Shown here: one piece after another, positions 35,822 through 44,698 of the stretch
Layout: every line of letters begins with the position of its first letter
Numbering within the stretch: position 1 is the first letter of the stretch
From: Ignavibacteriota bacterium
Lineage (GTDB): Bacteria; Bacteroidota; Ignavibacteria; UBA10030
Reading direction: 5' to 3'
Length of the DNA stretch: 62,995 nucleotides
NCBI GenBank assembly: GCA_003170475.1
Contig: PMZI01000014.1
Coordinates: forward strand, 1-62,995
Position numbers and translations under genes: made by a program
The notes under the pieces: generated by a model
Seen by the model: only the letters and a program-made list of their open reading frames with translations
What the model was told of the DNA's origin: nothing
Databases searched by the model: none

Positions 35822-36634
35822 CTACGGCGATATCGTGACGGATAGTTCAACCTGATGTGTCCACCCGAGTTGAGGATGGCTGCATCCCGCGTAGGAGAAT
35901 TCGAACCCATTCGCCCTGATGCCAAATCCACACGAAAATTTATCGGGATTGTCGGAAATCCCGAGCTGGAGAGAAAGCATATCCAGAAGCTGCTGTTCAT
36001 AGCCGAATTTCTTGATGATAGGAAAGCGTATATCTTTCTCCAGCTCAGCGGTGAGCCTGGAGTTTCCTGTGATTTCATAACACACCCCCATGCTGAAGAT
36101 TTGCGGTAGTTGCTCTGGTTGTATTCCTATGCTCGCCTGAGTGATGTTGGTCCAACACCAACCCGCGCGAATGTCTTCCGTGACTGCTGCGATTCCTCCG
36201 GCGTCAAGGATGAATTGTGAAGAGGACCCATATCGTTCGATAGCGAGACGATGGAGATGCGTTGTTGCGCCCAGAGAAACCCACTCATTCACTTTCGCAC
36301 CGAAAGCAAGGGCTGCGTTCGTTTCGTTGTAGAGGTTGTAGCCAAAATGTTCAATAACAATACCGGCAGTGCAGAACGCAAATGGCATCGCTGCGCCGAC
36401 GCTGACCTTGCGCAGCTCGTTCATCCCAAACTGTGCCGGCGAAAAAAACGCAGCCCCCCGAAACGACGAGACCCACGCAAGCCCGGCCGGATTGTAACAA
36501 ACGGCCCACGGATCGTCTGCAATCGCGACATACGAATTTGCGAGACCGATCGCTCTCGTTCCCCAACCATTCCTTTCGAAACCCGAATGTGCTGCAATGG
36601 GGAAGGCTGCGAGCAGAAGGAGAATCCTCGCCAT
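35822..36634 (-). CDS. PorV/PorQ-like outer-membrane protein
   Basis: A 270-residue protein with a signal peptide ('MARILLLLAAFPIAAHS') and an AAGGTGAG ribosome-binding site about 9 nt upstream of 36634. The N-terminal mature motif 'GWGTRAIGLANSYVAIADDP' and 'CYNPAGLAWV' is the hallmark of the PorV/PorQ (FadL-like) family, some members of which shuttle T9SS cargo at the cell surface. The length is a little short for PorV (about 390). It is first in an operon with the HhH-barrel gene and diverges from the PorD-like gene, so a T9SS-linked role is plausible. Confidence 0.75.
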   Translation of the reverse strand: MARILLLLAAFPIAAHSGFERNGWGTRAIGLANSYVAIADDPWAVCYNPAGLAWVSSFRGAAFFSPAQFGMNELRKVSVGAAMPFAFCTAGIVIEHFGYNLYNETNAALAFGAKVNEWVSLGATTHLHRLAIERYGSSSQFILDAGGIAAVTEDIRAGWCWTNITQASIGIQPEQLPQIFSMGVCYEITGNSRLTAELEKDIRFPIIKKFGYEQQLLDMLSLQLGISDNPDKFSCGFGIRANGFEFSYAGCSHPQLGWTHQVELSVTISP

Positions 36635-36647
36635 GTCGGTTCTCACC

Positions 36648-36678
36648 TTGTGAGAACTTGAGAAAATGCCTATATTGA
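36648..36678 (+). promoter_or_regulatory. Predicted promoter of the DUF4835 gene
   Basis: TTG (36648-36650), 20 nt, TATATTGA (36671-36678), giving a leader of about 20 nt. Confidence 0.45.
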
Positions 36679-36706
36679 TCATGGACGACTATTAGAGTGG
36701 GGGTTT

Positions 36707-37618
36707 ATGACACTGCGACGAGCGTTGGTTCTGGTTGGCTCAATTCTTCTGTTGAATTGCGGATTGGTCGCACAGGAATTGAATTGCGAAATAACGGTGA
36801 ACACTGACAATATTTCGTCAGCGTTACGCGACAATTTGAGGACGTTTGAAGCGGATATTCGAAAGTACCTCAACAACAACCGTTACACAGATGAGGACCT
36901 CGGCGGAGAGAAAATCGATTGTGCAATGACGGTGTTTTTCCTCACGGGGACGACCGACTACCGTTACGCGGCGCAGGTGATCATCGTCAGCCAGCGACCG
37001 GTCTACAAGGGGAACGACAAGTCAGGCAAAAACACGCAGGTGATCAGAATTCTTGACGAAAAGTGGGAGTTCACGTACATCCCCAATCAACCGATGAACA
37101 AGGACGATTACCGATTCGATGCGCTGACTTCGTTTCTCGATTTCTACGCCTACATGATCATCAGTTTCGACCTTGAGACGTACATCGAGCTTTCGGGCTC
37201 GCGCTATCTGCAGAAGGGACTCAATCTTTGCAATGCCGCAACCGCTTCGGCGTTTTCGAGCGGATGGCAGGCTGCCACGGGAGGTTCGTACAGCAGATTT
37301 ACGTTCGTCGATGAGATTACGAACATGAAGTCCCAGCAGTTTCGCGAAGCCTTCAACGTCTATCATTTCGACGGCCTCGACCTCCTGTCCACAGACCCCA
37401 AGAAGGGTATGGACAATATGCTCAAAGCGATCGAGTCCATCGCAGATTTGCGCCAGAAGCAGAATCCCCGCAGCATTCTGGTAAAGACATTCTTTGACTC
37501 GAAGTATCTCGAGATCGCCGAAACCTTCCTCGCGTGGCCCGACCGGAGTGTCTACGACCGCCTCATTATTGCGGATCCTGCTCACCAAGGAACGTACGAT
37601 ACCTATCGAAGGCGATAG
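36707..37618 (+). CDS. DUF4835 family protein (PorD-like)
   Basis: A 303-residue exported protein with signal peptide 'MTLRRALVLVGSILLLNCGLVAQ' (shown in part by residues 1-23). The mature start 'ELNCEITVNTDNI', then 'YTDEDLGGEKIDCAMTVFF', 'DDYRFDALTSFLDFYAYMII', and the C-terminal 'FFDSKYLEIAETFLAW' are characteristic of DUF4835, a Bacteroidota-specific family that some annotations call PorD and link to type IX secretion or gliding. Its biochemical role is not established. It lies opposite a PorV-like gene, consistent with an envelope or T9SS function, and converges on the HEAT-cyclophilin gene. Confidence 0.8.
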   Translation: MTLRRALVLVGSILLLNCGLVAQELNCEITVNTDNISSALRDNLRTFEADIRKYLNNNRYTDEDLGGEKIDCAMTVFFLTGTTDYRYAAQVIIVSQRPVYKGNDKSGKNTQVIRILDEKWEFTYIPNQPMNKDDYRFDALTSFLDFYAYMIISFDLETYIELSGSRYLQKGLNLCNAATASAFSSGWQAATGGSYSRFTFVDEITNMKSQQFREAFNVYHFDGLDLLSTDPKKGMDNMLKAIESIADLRQKQNPRSILVKTFFDSKYLEIAETFLAWPDRSVYDRLIIADPAHQGTYDTYRRR

Positions 37619-37635
37619 AAGTCCTTCCTGCCGAG

Positions 37636-39747
37636 CTACTCGATTGTAACCTTCTTCATCGTGTCGCCAATCTGGATGCGATCGACGACATCCTGGCCGC
37701 TGATGACACGGGCGAAGATCGTGTACCGGCCGTCAAGATGCGGAGTCGGGATGTGAGTAATGAAGAATTGGCATCCCTCTGTGTCCTTTCCCGCACTTGC
37801 TATTCCTGCTGTCCCGCGGCCAAAACCAGCGAACGAAAACTCAGATCGAATCGCATATCCAGGCCCTCCCCACCCATCACCCCGTGGGTCGCCCCCCTGA
37901 ATAACGAAGTTCGGAACAACCCGATGAAACAAGAGTCCATCGTAGAAATGTTTTCTCGCCAGCTTCACAAAACTCATGGCCGTGAAGGGCGCATCATCTT
38001 TGAGAAGCTGCAAAGTGATCGTCCCTTTGTTCGTTTCAATCACCACTTTCGATGAAGCGTTCAGAGACTCCAGGAGGGCCCAATCGTAGTCTGTGTGGAG
38101 TGCCTTGGTCGATTTTGGAATCCTGGCGCTGTAATCTTTGCCAGTGATTTGACGCAATGCCTCGGCAGCGGCGACAGCGACAGTCTTGTCAGGATCATCG
38201 AGAGCCTTTTCAAGCGTCGGAACAAACCGCTTGTCTTTGATGACCCCCATGGCAGCCGCGGCGGCTTGCATGGGCTCAACGTCGTCCGGAGATGAGAGTT
38301 TTTCGAACGCGCTCTTCAGCGCGAGGGCGATTGAATCGGCAAGGTGTCCATCCTTGAAGATCCCTAAGAAAGTCGTATCAGCCAGCGCAGTGGACACCAG
38401 ATGCGTGATGGCCATGTCCTTCCGCTTCAAGGAATTAAGTGTCTTCCGAAACAACGTCGGCCGGGCATCGATCCAATCGGGATCTCCCGTTCGGATCTTC
38501 GTCATGATCAAGGCGGGGGTCAGCAGCCGATGGATGAAATCCCACGCAGCCATTGCGATCCTCACATTGGGGTCGTCGAGAACTCTCAGCATGATCGAGA
38601 GACTGCGCCCGGTTGGTATATAGGTCAGCGCTTCCAGGACTTTCGTCTGTTCTCGGACGGAGAGATTCTTCTCCGCAAGAAAGTTTCTCTGAGTAAACTC
38701 CTCCGGAAAGAATCTCGCCAGTGCGATGAAGGCCTCGCCGCGGGTCAATTCGGCCGCCGGATTCCTCGTCGTAGACAGTGTTATCAGCATCTCCTGCAAT
38801 TTCATCGTATCCGCCGACGTCATGACCTCAGGCTTCGCCATGTTGTTCAATGATTGGAGAGCGGCGATTTTGACATGATCATTCAAAGAACCGAGGCACT
38901 CAACCAAATCGTTCACAAGTTCAGGCTGCGAGGCCGAGAGCGCTGCAATGGTACGGACAAGTTGTACTTCGACCAGCCAGTTTGGATTTTTCTCATCGGC
39001 TTCCTGCGCAGCCCTGAGAAGATCCACGGCAGAGCTCGACTTGGAACGACCCACAAGTGTAACAAGATTCACGCGCACATCAACATCCTGGTCCTGAGCG
39101 AGGCGCGTGAGTTCCTCCTGTCGTTTTGCGATCTCTACGTCTATCAGTCCGTGGGGGGCGGCACGCCACAACGCGAACAATGCCCTCCATCGAACCTCAG
39201 AGGATGCATGGGTCGTTTGCTCGAAACAAAACCAAATCGACCGCTCGTTTTTTATCCCTCGCAACGCAAAACGGGCGACTGACATGACCCGTTCCGCATT
39301 GATGAATGCATTGGCGCCATGCAGTGAATCCGTGACAACTTCGTCAAGCGCTTTCTCATCTCCGATCCTTCCCAATGCCTCGAACATTCTTCCCGCCGCC
39401 ATCGAATCATCTTCGAGCTTCAATCGAGTGAGAATATCCGTCTGAGCTTTGTTCGACCCGATCTGACCGAGTGCAAAAGCCGCCGACGCTCGAACAATTC
39501 GATCGGAATCACTCAGAAGCCCCGCAATCGAGGGTAGAGTCGTGGAATCCTGTATGTTCGCAAAAGCAATGAGTGCCCGCGAACGAAGCTGCGGATTTTG
39601 GTTCGCCAGATACTTGGTCAACAATCCATTCCCCAGCGACCGCTGATCCTGAAGCATGAGGATTTCCCTCTCGGCCTCCGAAAGTTTCTGTCCGAAAGAA
39701 AGCATCGGAGCGAAAGCGAGGGCAAACAACAACCATTTCATTTTCAT
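37636..39747 (-). CDS. HEAT-repeat protein with C-terminal cyclophilin peptidyl-prolyl isomerase domain
   Basis: A 703-residue exported protein with signal peptide 'MKMKWLLFALAFAPMLSFG'. Residues about 25-530 are HEAT-like repeats ('RSRALIAFANIQDSTTLPSI', 'RIVRASAAFALGQIGSNKAQ', 'KTVAVAAAEALRQITG'). The last 155 residues are a cyclophilin: 'FVKLARKHFYDGLLFHRVVPNF' region, 'IQGGDPRGDGWGGPGY', 'GIASAGKDTEGCQFFIT' and 'HLDGRYTIFARVISG'. It probably acts as a periplasmic folding factor, with the HEAT array binding clients. The start has AAAGGA upstream. The fold order is unambiguous; the clients are unknown. Confidence 0.87.
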   Translation of the reverse strand: MKMKWLLFALAFAPMLSFGQKLSEAEREILMLQDQRSLGNGLLTKYLANQNPQLRSRALIAFANIQDSTTLPSIAGLLSDSDRIVRASAAFALGQIGSNKAQTDILTRLKLEDDSMAAGRMFEALGRIGDEKALDEVVTDSLHGANAFINAERVMSVARFALRGIKNERSIWFCFEQTTHASSEVRWRALFALWRAAPHGLIDVEIAKRQEELTRLAQDQDVDVRVNLVTLVGRSKSSSAVDLLRAAQEADEKNPNWLVEVQLVRTIAALSASQPELVNDLVECLGSLNDHVKIAALQSLNNMAKPEVMTSADTMKLQEMLITLSTTRNPAAELTRGEAFIALARFFPEEFTQRNFLAEKNLSVREQTKVLEALTYIPTGRSLSIMLRVLDDPNVRIAMAAWDFIHRLLTPALIMTKIRTGDPDWIDARPTLFRKTLNSLKRKDMAITHLVSTALADTTFLGIFKDGHLADSIALALKSAFEKLSSPDDVEPMQAAAAAMGVIKDKRFVPTLEKALDDPDKTVAVAAAEALRQITGKDYSARIPKSTKALHTDYDWALLESLNASSKVVIETNKGTITLQLLKDDAPFTAMSFVKLARKHFYDGLLFHRVVPNFVIQGGDPRGDGWGGPGYAIRSEFSFAGFGRGTAGIASAGKDTEGCQFFITHIPTPHLDGRYTIFARVISGQDVVDRIQIGDTMKKVTIE

Positions 39748-39794
39748 TTCTGAATTTCCTTTGCGTACAGTTTAACGCGAGTGTTTGCCTGTGT

Positions 39795-39860
39795 GGTCAG
39801 ACTGGTCCCGAAGGTCCCAAGGGGATCCCTTCGGGAGATGGCTTCGCCAAATGTCTGACC
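39795..39860. repeat. Diverged first copy of the 69-bp palindromic repeat, loop-expanded
   Basis: GGTCAGAC (39795-39802) and GTCTGACC (39853-39860) form the outer stem found in the later copies, but about 50 bases fill the loop, including a second hairpin with CCCGAAGG and CCTTCGGG arms. The trailing TACCAT matches the next unit. Confidence 0.6.
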
Positions 39861-39878
39861 TACCATACGTTTTCCGTA

Positions 39879-39997
39879 GGACAGACATTCTTGTTTGTCC
39901 CCTTTTGGTCAGACAGGAATGTCTGACCTACCATGTTGCCGTAAGCAGGACAAACATTCTTGTTTGTCCGTTTTCGGTCAGACAGGAATGTCTGACC
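39879..39997. repeat. Tandem 69-bp palindromic repeat, two copies
   Basis: Each unit has two 9-bp-stem, 4-base-loop hairpins. Hairpin A is GGACAAACA-TTCT-TGTTTGTCC (39879-39900 with one G-T pair; 39948-39969 perfect). Hairpin B is GGTCAGACA-GGAA-TGTCTGACC (39907-39928 and 39976-39997, identical). The A-to-A and B-to-B spacing is 69 bases in both cases. The array lies between the leftward TatD-radical SAM and HEAT genes and could act as a transcript-end structure. Confidence 0.85.
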
Positions 39998-40017
39998 TAC
40001 CGGGTACCCATTGCATC

Positions 40018-41424
40018 CTAGAAATAGGGCCGTAAGCGGAAATGGGCACCAATGTTTTTCTCTACAAACTCTTCTGCAGACGGAATATCGATTTCCGGCA
40101 TTCCAACGACCGTCATGACGACTTCAGGGAGGTGCTGAACACATTCCCGTGCGAATTCAACCATGGCATGGTGATACTTTTCTCCATCCAGCCGCATAAG
40201 CTCACCATACTGTTTTGGGTCAATGGAATTCAAACTGATAGAAACACTGTCGATGAGTCCGACCAATTCCGGCACAATATTCCGATGGTTGATGACGTTT
40301 CCGTGACCATCCGTGTTGAGCCGCACCCTTCCTCCCTTGTCCTTCACCGACCTCGCCACTTCCTTGATAACATCAAGGCGAATTGTCGGCTCGCCGTAGC
40401 CGCAAAACACTATCTCTTCATAATTCTTCGGATCACCGATCGCTTCGAGGACCTCTCCGGCACTCGGTTCTTTCTCGATCCTCAGATTATGTCCTTTGAC
40501 AATCGCTTCCCCCTTCCGATCGCAGAAAATGCAGTCAGCATTGCATCGTATCGTGATATTGAGGTAGAGCGAATTCTTCAGCTTGTAAGCAATCCGCGGA
40601 GGGTCCATGGGACCGATATTGAAGAGTCTCTGTGTATTGAACCGAGCAGCACGGGCGACATCCTCAAGAGACGCCCCGAAGACATCTGCAATCTTCTGGG
40701 CGACAAGAACGACATTGGCAGGCTCATTCCTCTTTCCCCGGAGTGGCACCGGCGAGAGATACGGGGAATCGGTTTCAAGCAGAATGTGATCATACCCAAC
40801 GCTTTTCAGAGTTTCGATGACCGGCGAATTCTTGAATGTCACAATACCTGGATAGGAAACCAGGAACCCCAGCTCCATCAGCACATTCGCCTCGTCAGGA
40901 CTTCCCGGAAAGCAATGAAACACGCCCCGTCGGGCCGGCACTCGCGTATGGACGTTCGACTCCGCAGCACGCCATTGTGAATTGGCTGTGACCGCCTCAT
41001 CGACGGCTGCGATTGCATCGTCTTGCGACTCACGTGTATGCACGACAATCGGGAGATTATGTCGGATCGCTATCTGGATCTGTTTTCTAAATACCTCCTG
41101 CTGAATGCCCCGTGGCGAGAAATCGTAGTGGTAGTCCAACCCAATCTCGCCGACTGCGACCACTTTCTTGTGTTCCGTCATTCGCTCGATTTTCCCGAGA
41201 GCGTCAGCCGAAGCTTTCGATGCATCGTGCGGATGAATTCCCACACAGGCGTAGACGTTCGGATATTTATCGGAAAGCGCAATCGCTTCGAGGCTCGATT
41301 CGACCGTTGTCCCGGGGACAATGATGGTCTCAACACCTGCACCTCTGGCCCGGTCAAGGACTTGCTCGAGATCGGGCTTAAAATCTTCCGAATTCAGGTG
41401 CGCATGCGAATCAATGAACATCAT
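40018..41424 (-). CDS. TatD-family metal nuclease fused to a TatD-associated radical SAM domain
   Basis: A 468-residue two-domain protein. Residues 1 to about 270 are a TatD DNase/hydrolase: 'FIDSHAHLNSEDF', 'CVGIHPHDA', 'VGEIGLDYHYD', 'VVHTRES', 'FHCFPGS' and 'LLETDSPYLSP' supply the metal-binding His, Glu and Asp residues. From about 275 onward is a radical SAM domain, with 'ITIRCNADCIFCDRKGEA' holding the CxxxCxxC cluster, then 'VFCGYGEPTIRLDVI' and 'RLNTDGHGN'. A separate radical SAM protein is often encoded beside tatD; here the two are one chain. The reaction of the radical SAM half is unknown. Start 41424 (ATG) is used; a GTG at 41430 is possible. Confidence 0.9.
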   Translation of the reverse strand: MMFIDSHAHLNSEDFKPDLEQVLDRARGAGVETIIVPGTTVESSLEAIALSDKYPNVYACVGIHPHDASKASADALGKIERMTEHKKVVAVGEIGLDYHYDFSPRGIQQEVFRKQIQIAIRHNLPIVVHTRESQDDAIAAVDEAVTANSQWRAAESNVHTRVPARRGVFHCFPGSPDEANVLMELGFLVSYPGIVTFKNSPVIETLKSVGYDHILLETDSPYLSPVPLRGKRNEPANVVLVAQKIADVFGASLEDVARAARFNTQRLFNIGPMDPPRIAYKLKNSLYLNITIRCNADCIFCDRKGEAIVKGHNLRIEKEPSAGEVLEAIGDPKNYEEIVFCGYGEPTIRLDVIKEVARSVKDKGGRVRLNTDGHGNVINHRNIVPELVGLIDSVSISLNSIDPKQYGELMRLDGEKYHHAMVEFARECVQHLPEVVMTVVGMPEIDIPSAEEFVEKNIGAHFRLRPYF

Positions 41425-41786
41425 TCTCACTTTGGTAAGAGTCTCTCACGAAGACCGAACGGCGTTCAAAATAGTGACAAGTCCGGTGTGTTGCAAGAAA
41501 GGATCAGGCATACTGTGGAGACGTAGCTCCCAGAAGCAATAGTCACATTGGCACCAGGGCATTTGTGTCACCCCGAGTTGTTCCGCTCTGTTAATCCCGC
41601 TTATTAGCGAAATCCTAAGAGGCGGGACTTCTACCGGAGCCTAACACTGAAGACCCGAACATCCTTCGACTCAGCGAGTTGAACAACGCCCGCCTCGCTC
41701 AGGATTATTTCGGGACGACAGTGGAAGAGAAGCAAATTCACGCTCGATTCTTGCTGCCTTTGTGGCAAGAATTCTCGAAGGTGAGT
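41425..41786. other. Intergenic stretch with one dispersed-repeat relative
   Basis: About 360 bases upstream of the TatD fusion and downstream of the second TonB receptor. The only structure recognised is the repeat at 41661-41706. No gene is supported. Confidence 0.45.
41661..41706. repeat. Relative of the tRNA-Asp-proximal repeat
   Basis: ATCCTTCGACTC ... CGCCTCGCTCAGGAT matches the second half of the repeat at 9658-9716 (CCTTCGACTC...CCTCGCTCAGGAC). A shorter match (CATCCTTCGACAG) lies near 50471. Confidence 0.45.
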
Positions 41787-44021
41787 CTAGAACAGCCCTT
41801 CGACTGTCAAGTAATATGTGCGAACGGGGCCCAGATTGCCGAGGAGCTCAACGTAGCTGTAGTTGAGGAGATTGTTGATGTTGAATCCGATGCGAAGCGG
41901 ATAGCCGAGGTCAATCAAATCGTAGGAAGCTCGCACATCGACGATCTTGATCGCAACTCGAGCGTCTCCGTCCACAATCGGTGCAAGACGGACCAGGTTC
42001 TCGTCAATACGTTCAATTCTGGACAGAAACCGGAAATCGACGGAGGCCCGAACGCGATTCCACGAGAGCAGACCCCCCGCATACAGAATGTGCCGCGGAC
42101 GAAACTTCAGGATTACGTTGTCGCCAACATCCCACGGCCACGTGTATGTGTAGCCGATTTCCGTGGAGAACCACTTTTTCCACCATTCGACGCGAACGTC
42201 TGCCTCCACCCCTTCGATCATTGCTTTTGTGACGTTATCGAACTGAATCACCGGCCCTTCGACTTCGTACGTGCTCGACGGGTTAGGACGATATTGCTTG
42301 ATCTGCACGCTGGGTTCGATCAGGTCTTTGAAATCATTGCGGAACGCTGCAACATCCACCACGATCATCGACCCAATCGACCGATTGATTCCGACTTCGT
42401 AGGAGAGGCTTGATTCAACCTTGAGATCCGGGTTTGGCAGAACAGCGACTGCCGAGACGTTCGTCGAACTTTCGATATAGAGCTCACCAATCGCGGGGTA
42501 TCGAAACCCCGAACCGAACGAGGCTCGGATACTCGTCTCCTTGTCAGGCATATAGACAAGTCCAACCTTTGGATTGAGCTGAGCAGTTGCTTTCAGGACT
42601 GAAACTCTCTCCCAGTCGAAACGCAGACCCGCCGTCAGCTTGAGTTCCCCCGTGACGCCCATTTCATCCTGTGCATACACGGCTGCCCCCACGCCGGGAT
42701 GTGTGCCGAACAGATTCGCTTCAACACGATCATAATTGCTCGCGAAACCGAATGTCAGTGTGTGAGACGAGTTCATGTCATACGTCGCCTGTGCATCGAC
42801 ACTGAACAAATGCGAAGTAGAGACATTGTTTACTCTGCCGGAGCTGTCATCCCGCCAGAAATTGCCGAAGTAGATCCCTTTCACCGTATAGAACAATTTA
42901 TCGGAGACAAATTCCTTATAGGCCACGCTGATGTTTCCCCGATCGGATGTGACCAGTCCATTGCGCTGACTTTCGGCAGGCCGGAGCGGCTCCTGAAGGC
43001 TATTCCACCAGAAGAAATTTCCGTGCGTTCGATAGAGATAGTTACCGGCGATCGTCAGGCTCTGAGAACTCGAAAGATCGTATTTCGCTTTTGCGAACAG
43101 GCTCCAACGCTGGTAGGTGTCATTTTCCCTGAAACTCTCGTCGACAGTCCGGCCGACACTCACCAAATACTTCAGCGATCCTGTTCCGCCCGCGTAGCTT
43201 CCGATGACTCCGCTGTTGAACCTCGGCTTTGTCGTCCATTGCCATTCCGGATACTGAGGCTTATCATAGAGACCCGAAAATGCCCTGAAGCGAAACTCCG
43301 GTTGAGCGGGCGTCTCTCGTGTGATGACATTGATGACACCTCCGAGCGCACTCGAGCCATAGAGAGCAGAACCCGCGCCCTTGACGATCTCGATGCGCTC
43401 AACCTCGAACATCGGAATCGTCTCCCAGTTGATCTCGCCGGTGTCGCCGGTGATGTACGGCAGGCCATCGAGGAGCACCAGGACCCTGCTTCCGACACCC
43501 CGGTTGTATCCGGTCGAGCCGCGAATATTTACTTGATCCGACATCATGTTGACACCCGGGACATAACGCAACGCATCATCCAGCGTCACGTTGTTTCGAT
43601 CGGCAATCATTTTTGCGCTTACCGTGGCAACGCTGACCGGAACTTCCTGAAAGCTCTGCTCCCTCCTGTTCGCCGTGACGATGACGGGTTCAGACTGAAT
43701 CGGCGATGAGTGGATCTGTATGTCAAGCGTCGTCGCTTCGTCTGCGACGGACTTCACACCATCCAGCCTGATTCGCTCATAACCGATCATAGACACCGTC
43801 AATGCATAGGATCCGACGGGAACGCGGGCGATGCTAAACTTTCCGTTCGCATCAGTCGCAGCTCCGAGGAAAGTCCCCTGAAGAGTAACATTCGCGCCGA
43901 CAACAGCTTGACCCGTTTCCGCGTCTTTGATGGACCCTTTCAACGTTCCATGCGCCGGCTGGCAAACCAATGCAGAGCACCACACGAGACACAGGGCGAT
44001 ATTAATTGTGAGGGCTTTCAA
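41787..44021 (-). CDS. TonB-dependent outer-membrane receptor (BtuB/CirA-like)
   Basis: A 744-residue receptor. Signal peptide (about 1-24), carboxypeptidase-regulatory-like domain ('GSIKDAETGQAVVGANVTLQ', about 29-105), then a TonB box-like stretch and plug: 'VPGVNMMSDQVNIRGSTGYN', 'VLVLLDGLPY' and 'EVERIEIVKGAGSALYGSSA' are classic. The barrel ends 'GPVRTYYLTVEGLF' with terminal Phe. Siderophores, cobalamin or metal complexes are usual ligands of this size class; the specific one is not visible. Its start overlaps a small lipoprotein gene by ATGA, so the two likely work together at the outer membrane. Confidence 0.9.
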   Translation of the reverse strand: MKALTINIALCLVWCSALVCQPAHGTLKGSIKDAETGQAVVGANVTLQGTFLGAATDANGKFSIARVPVGSYALTVSMIGYERIRLDGVKSVADEATTLDIQIHSSPIQSEPVIVTANRREQSFQEVPVSVATVSAKMIADRNNVTLDDALRYVPGVNMMSDQVNIRGSTGYNRGVGSRVLVLLDGLPYITGDTGEINWETIPMFEVERIEIVKGAGSALYGSSALGGVINVITRETPAQPEFRFRAFSGLYDKPQYPEWQWTTKPRFNSGVIGSYAGGTGSLKYLVSVGRTVDESFRENDTYQRWSLFAKAKYDLSSSQSLTIAGNYLYRTHGNFFWWNSLQEPLRPAESQRNGLVTSDRGNISVAYKEFVSDKLFYTVKGIYFGNFWRDDSSGRVNNVSTSHLFSVDAQATYDMNSSHTLTFGFASNYDRVEANLFGTHPGVGAAVYAQDEMGVTGELKLTAGLRFDWERVSVLKATAQLNPKVGLVYMPDKETSIRASFGSGFRYPAIGELYIESSTNVSAVAVLPNPDLKVESSLSYEVGINRSIGSMIVVDVAAFRNDFKDLIEPSVQIKQYRPNPSSTYEVEGPVIQFDNVTKAMIEGVEADVRVEWWKKWFSTEIGYTYTWPWDVGDNVILKFRPRHILYAGGLLSWNRVRASVDFRFLSRIERIDENLVRLAPIVDGDARVAIKIVDVRASYDLIDLGYPLRIGFNINNLLNYSYVELLGNLGPVRTYYLTVEGLF

Positions 44022-44515
44022 AATGGCTGCGGAGGCGGTTTGTAGAAGTTGACCCGGAAGCTGATCCCCGGAGTGAACACTCCTTCATTCACAATCACAG
44101 GGATGGGAAGCGGTGGGGTGTCGTTCGTCGCGTAGACTCCAACGACCCTCAGGCTGTGCACATTGATATCATTCGCGAACCGCTGAATGACTCCCACGTA
44201 TTTGTACGTCGCTACGGGAGGACTGAAAGAATATGAAACAGAATCGACATTGAAGGGAAGACTCTTGTCGGATGCCGGATAGAGATAGATGGTTGGGGGA
44301 TTGGAAATCAGCCCCTGCACCACTTTGACAGAGTCCAGCGGATACACCTGCGAGGCGAACAACCAGAGTGAGTTCAGGCTGTCGGGCGAAGGCCAGGTCC
44401 CTTTTTCAAAATAGAGAGTCCCGCCGAACCCCGGCTCGACGCTTGGTGGCGGCGCCAAACCGTGATCACACGACACAAGGAACATGGCAATAATCAGAAG
44501 CGATAAGCTCTTCAT
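44018..44515 (-). CDS. Small lipoprotein coupled to a TonB receptor
   Basis: A 165-residue protein of no family I recognise. The start at 44515 gives 'MKSLSLLIIAMFLVSCDHG' with lipobox Cys16. The mature part is Pro- and aromatic-rich with predicted beta strands ('GTLYFEKGTWPSPDSLNSLW', 'VATYKYVGVIQRF'). It ends 'FYKPPPQPF' and overlaps the TonB receptor start by ATGA. Position suggests an outer-membrane partner that helps capture the ligand, as SusD-like or HmuY-like lipoproteins do, but there is no sequence similarity to those that I can see. Confidence 0.7.
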   Translation of the reverse strand: MKSLSLLIIAMFLVSCDHGLAPPPSVEPGFGGTLYFEKGTWPSPDSLNSLWLFASQVYPLDSVKVVQGLISNPPTIYLYPASDKSLPFNVDSVSYSFSPPVATYKYVGVIQRFANDINVHSLRVVGVYATNDTPPLPIPVIVNEGVFTPGISFRVNFYKPPPQPF

Positions 44516-44621
44516 GATCTGAAGGAAAGTACCGATAGCACCATTCAAAAGCAACGGAGGTGGTTTAAACTGCCAACAACAAAACGCGCTAATTTGTTTC
44601 TCGCAGCGCCGGTTTTCAGGG

Positions 44622-44652
44622 TTGGAAATCTTGGCAGTCTTGCGTATATTTT
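44622..44652 (+). promoter_or_regulatory. Predicted promoter of the menG-mqnD operon
   Basis: TTG (44622-44624), 20 nt, TATATTTT (44645-44652) followed by G. The leader is about 40 nt. Confidence 0.45.
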
Positions 44653-44698
44653 GCGTTTGTGAGTCAGTCGGACCGATCAGCCATCAAAGGGAAGAGTT

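Noticed and set aside
39795-39997. A short CRISPR array
   Set aside because: Only two to three units, no unique spacers of constant length, the repeated units are themselves palindromic, and no cas gene is near.
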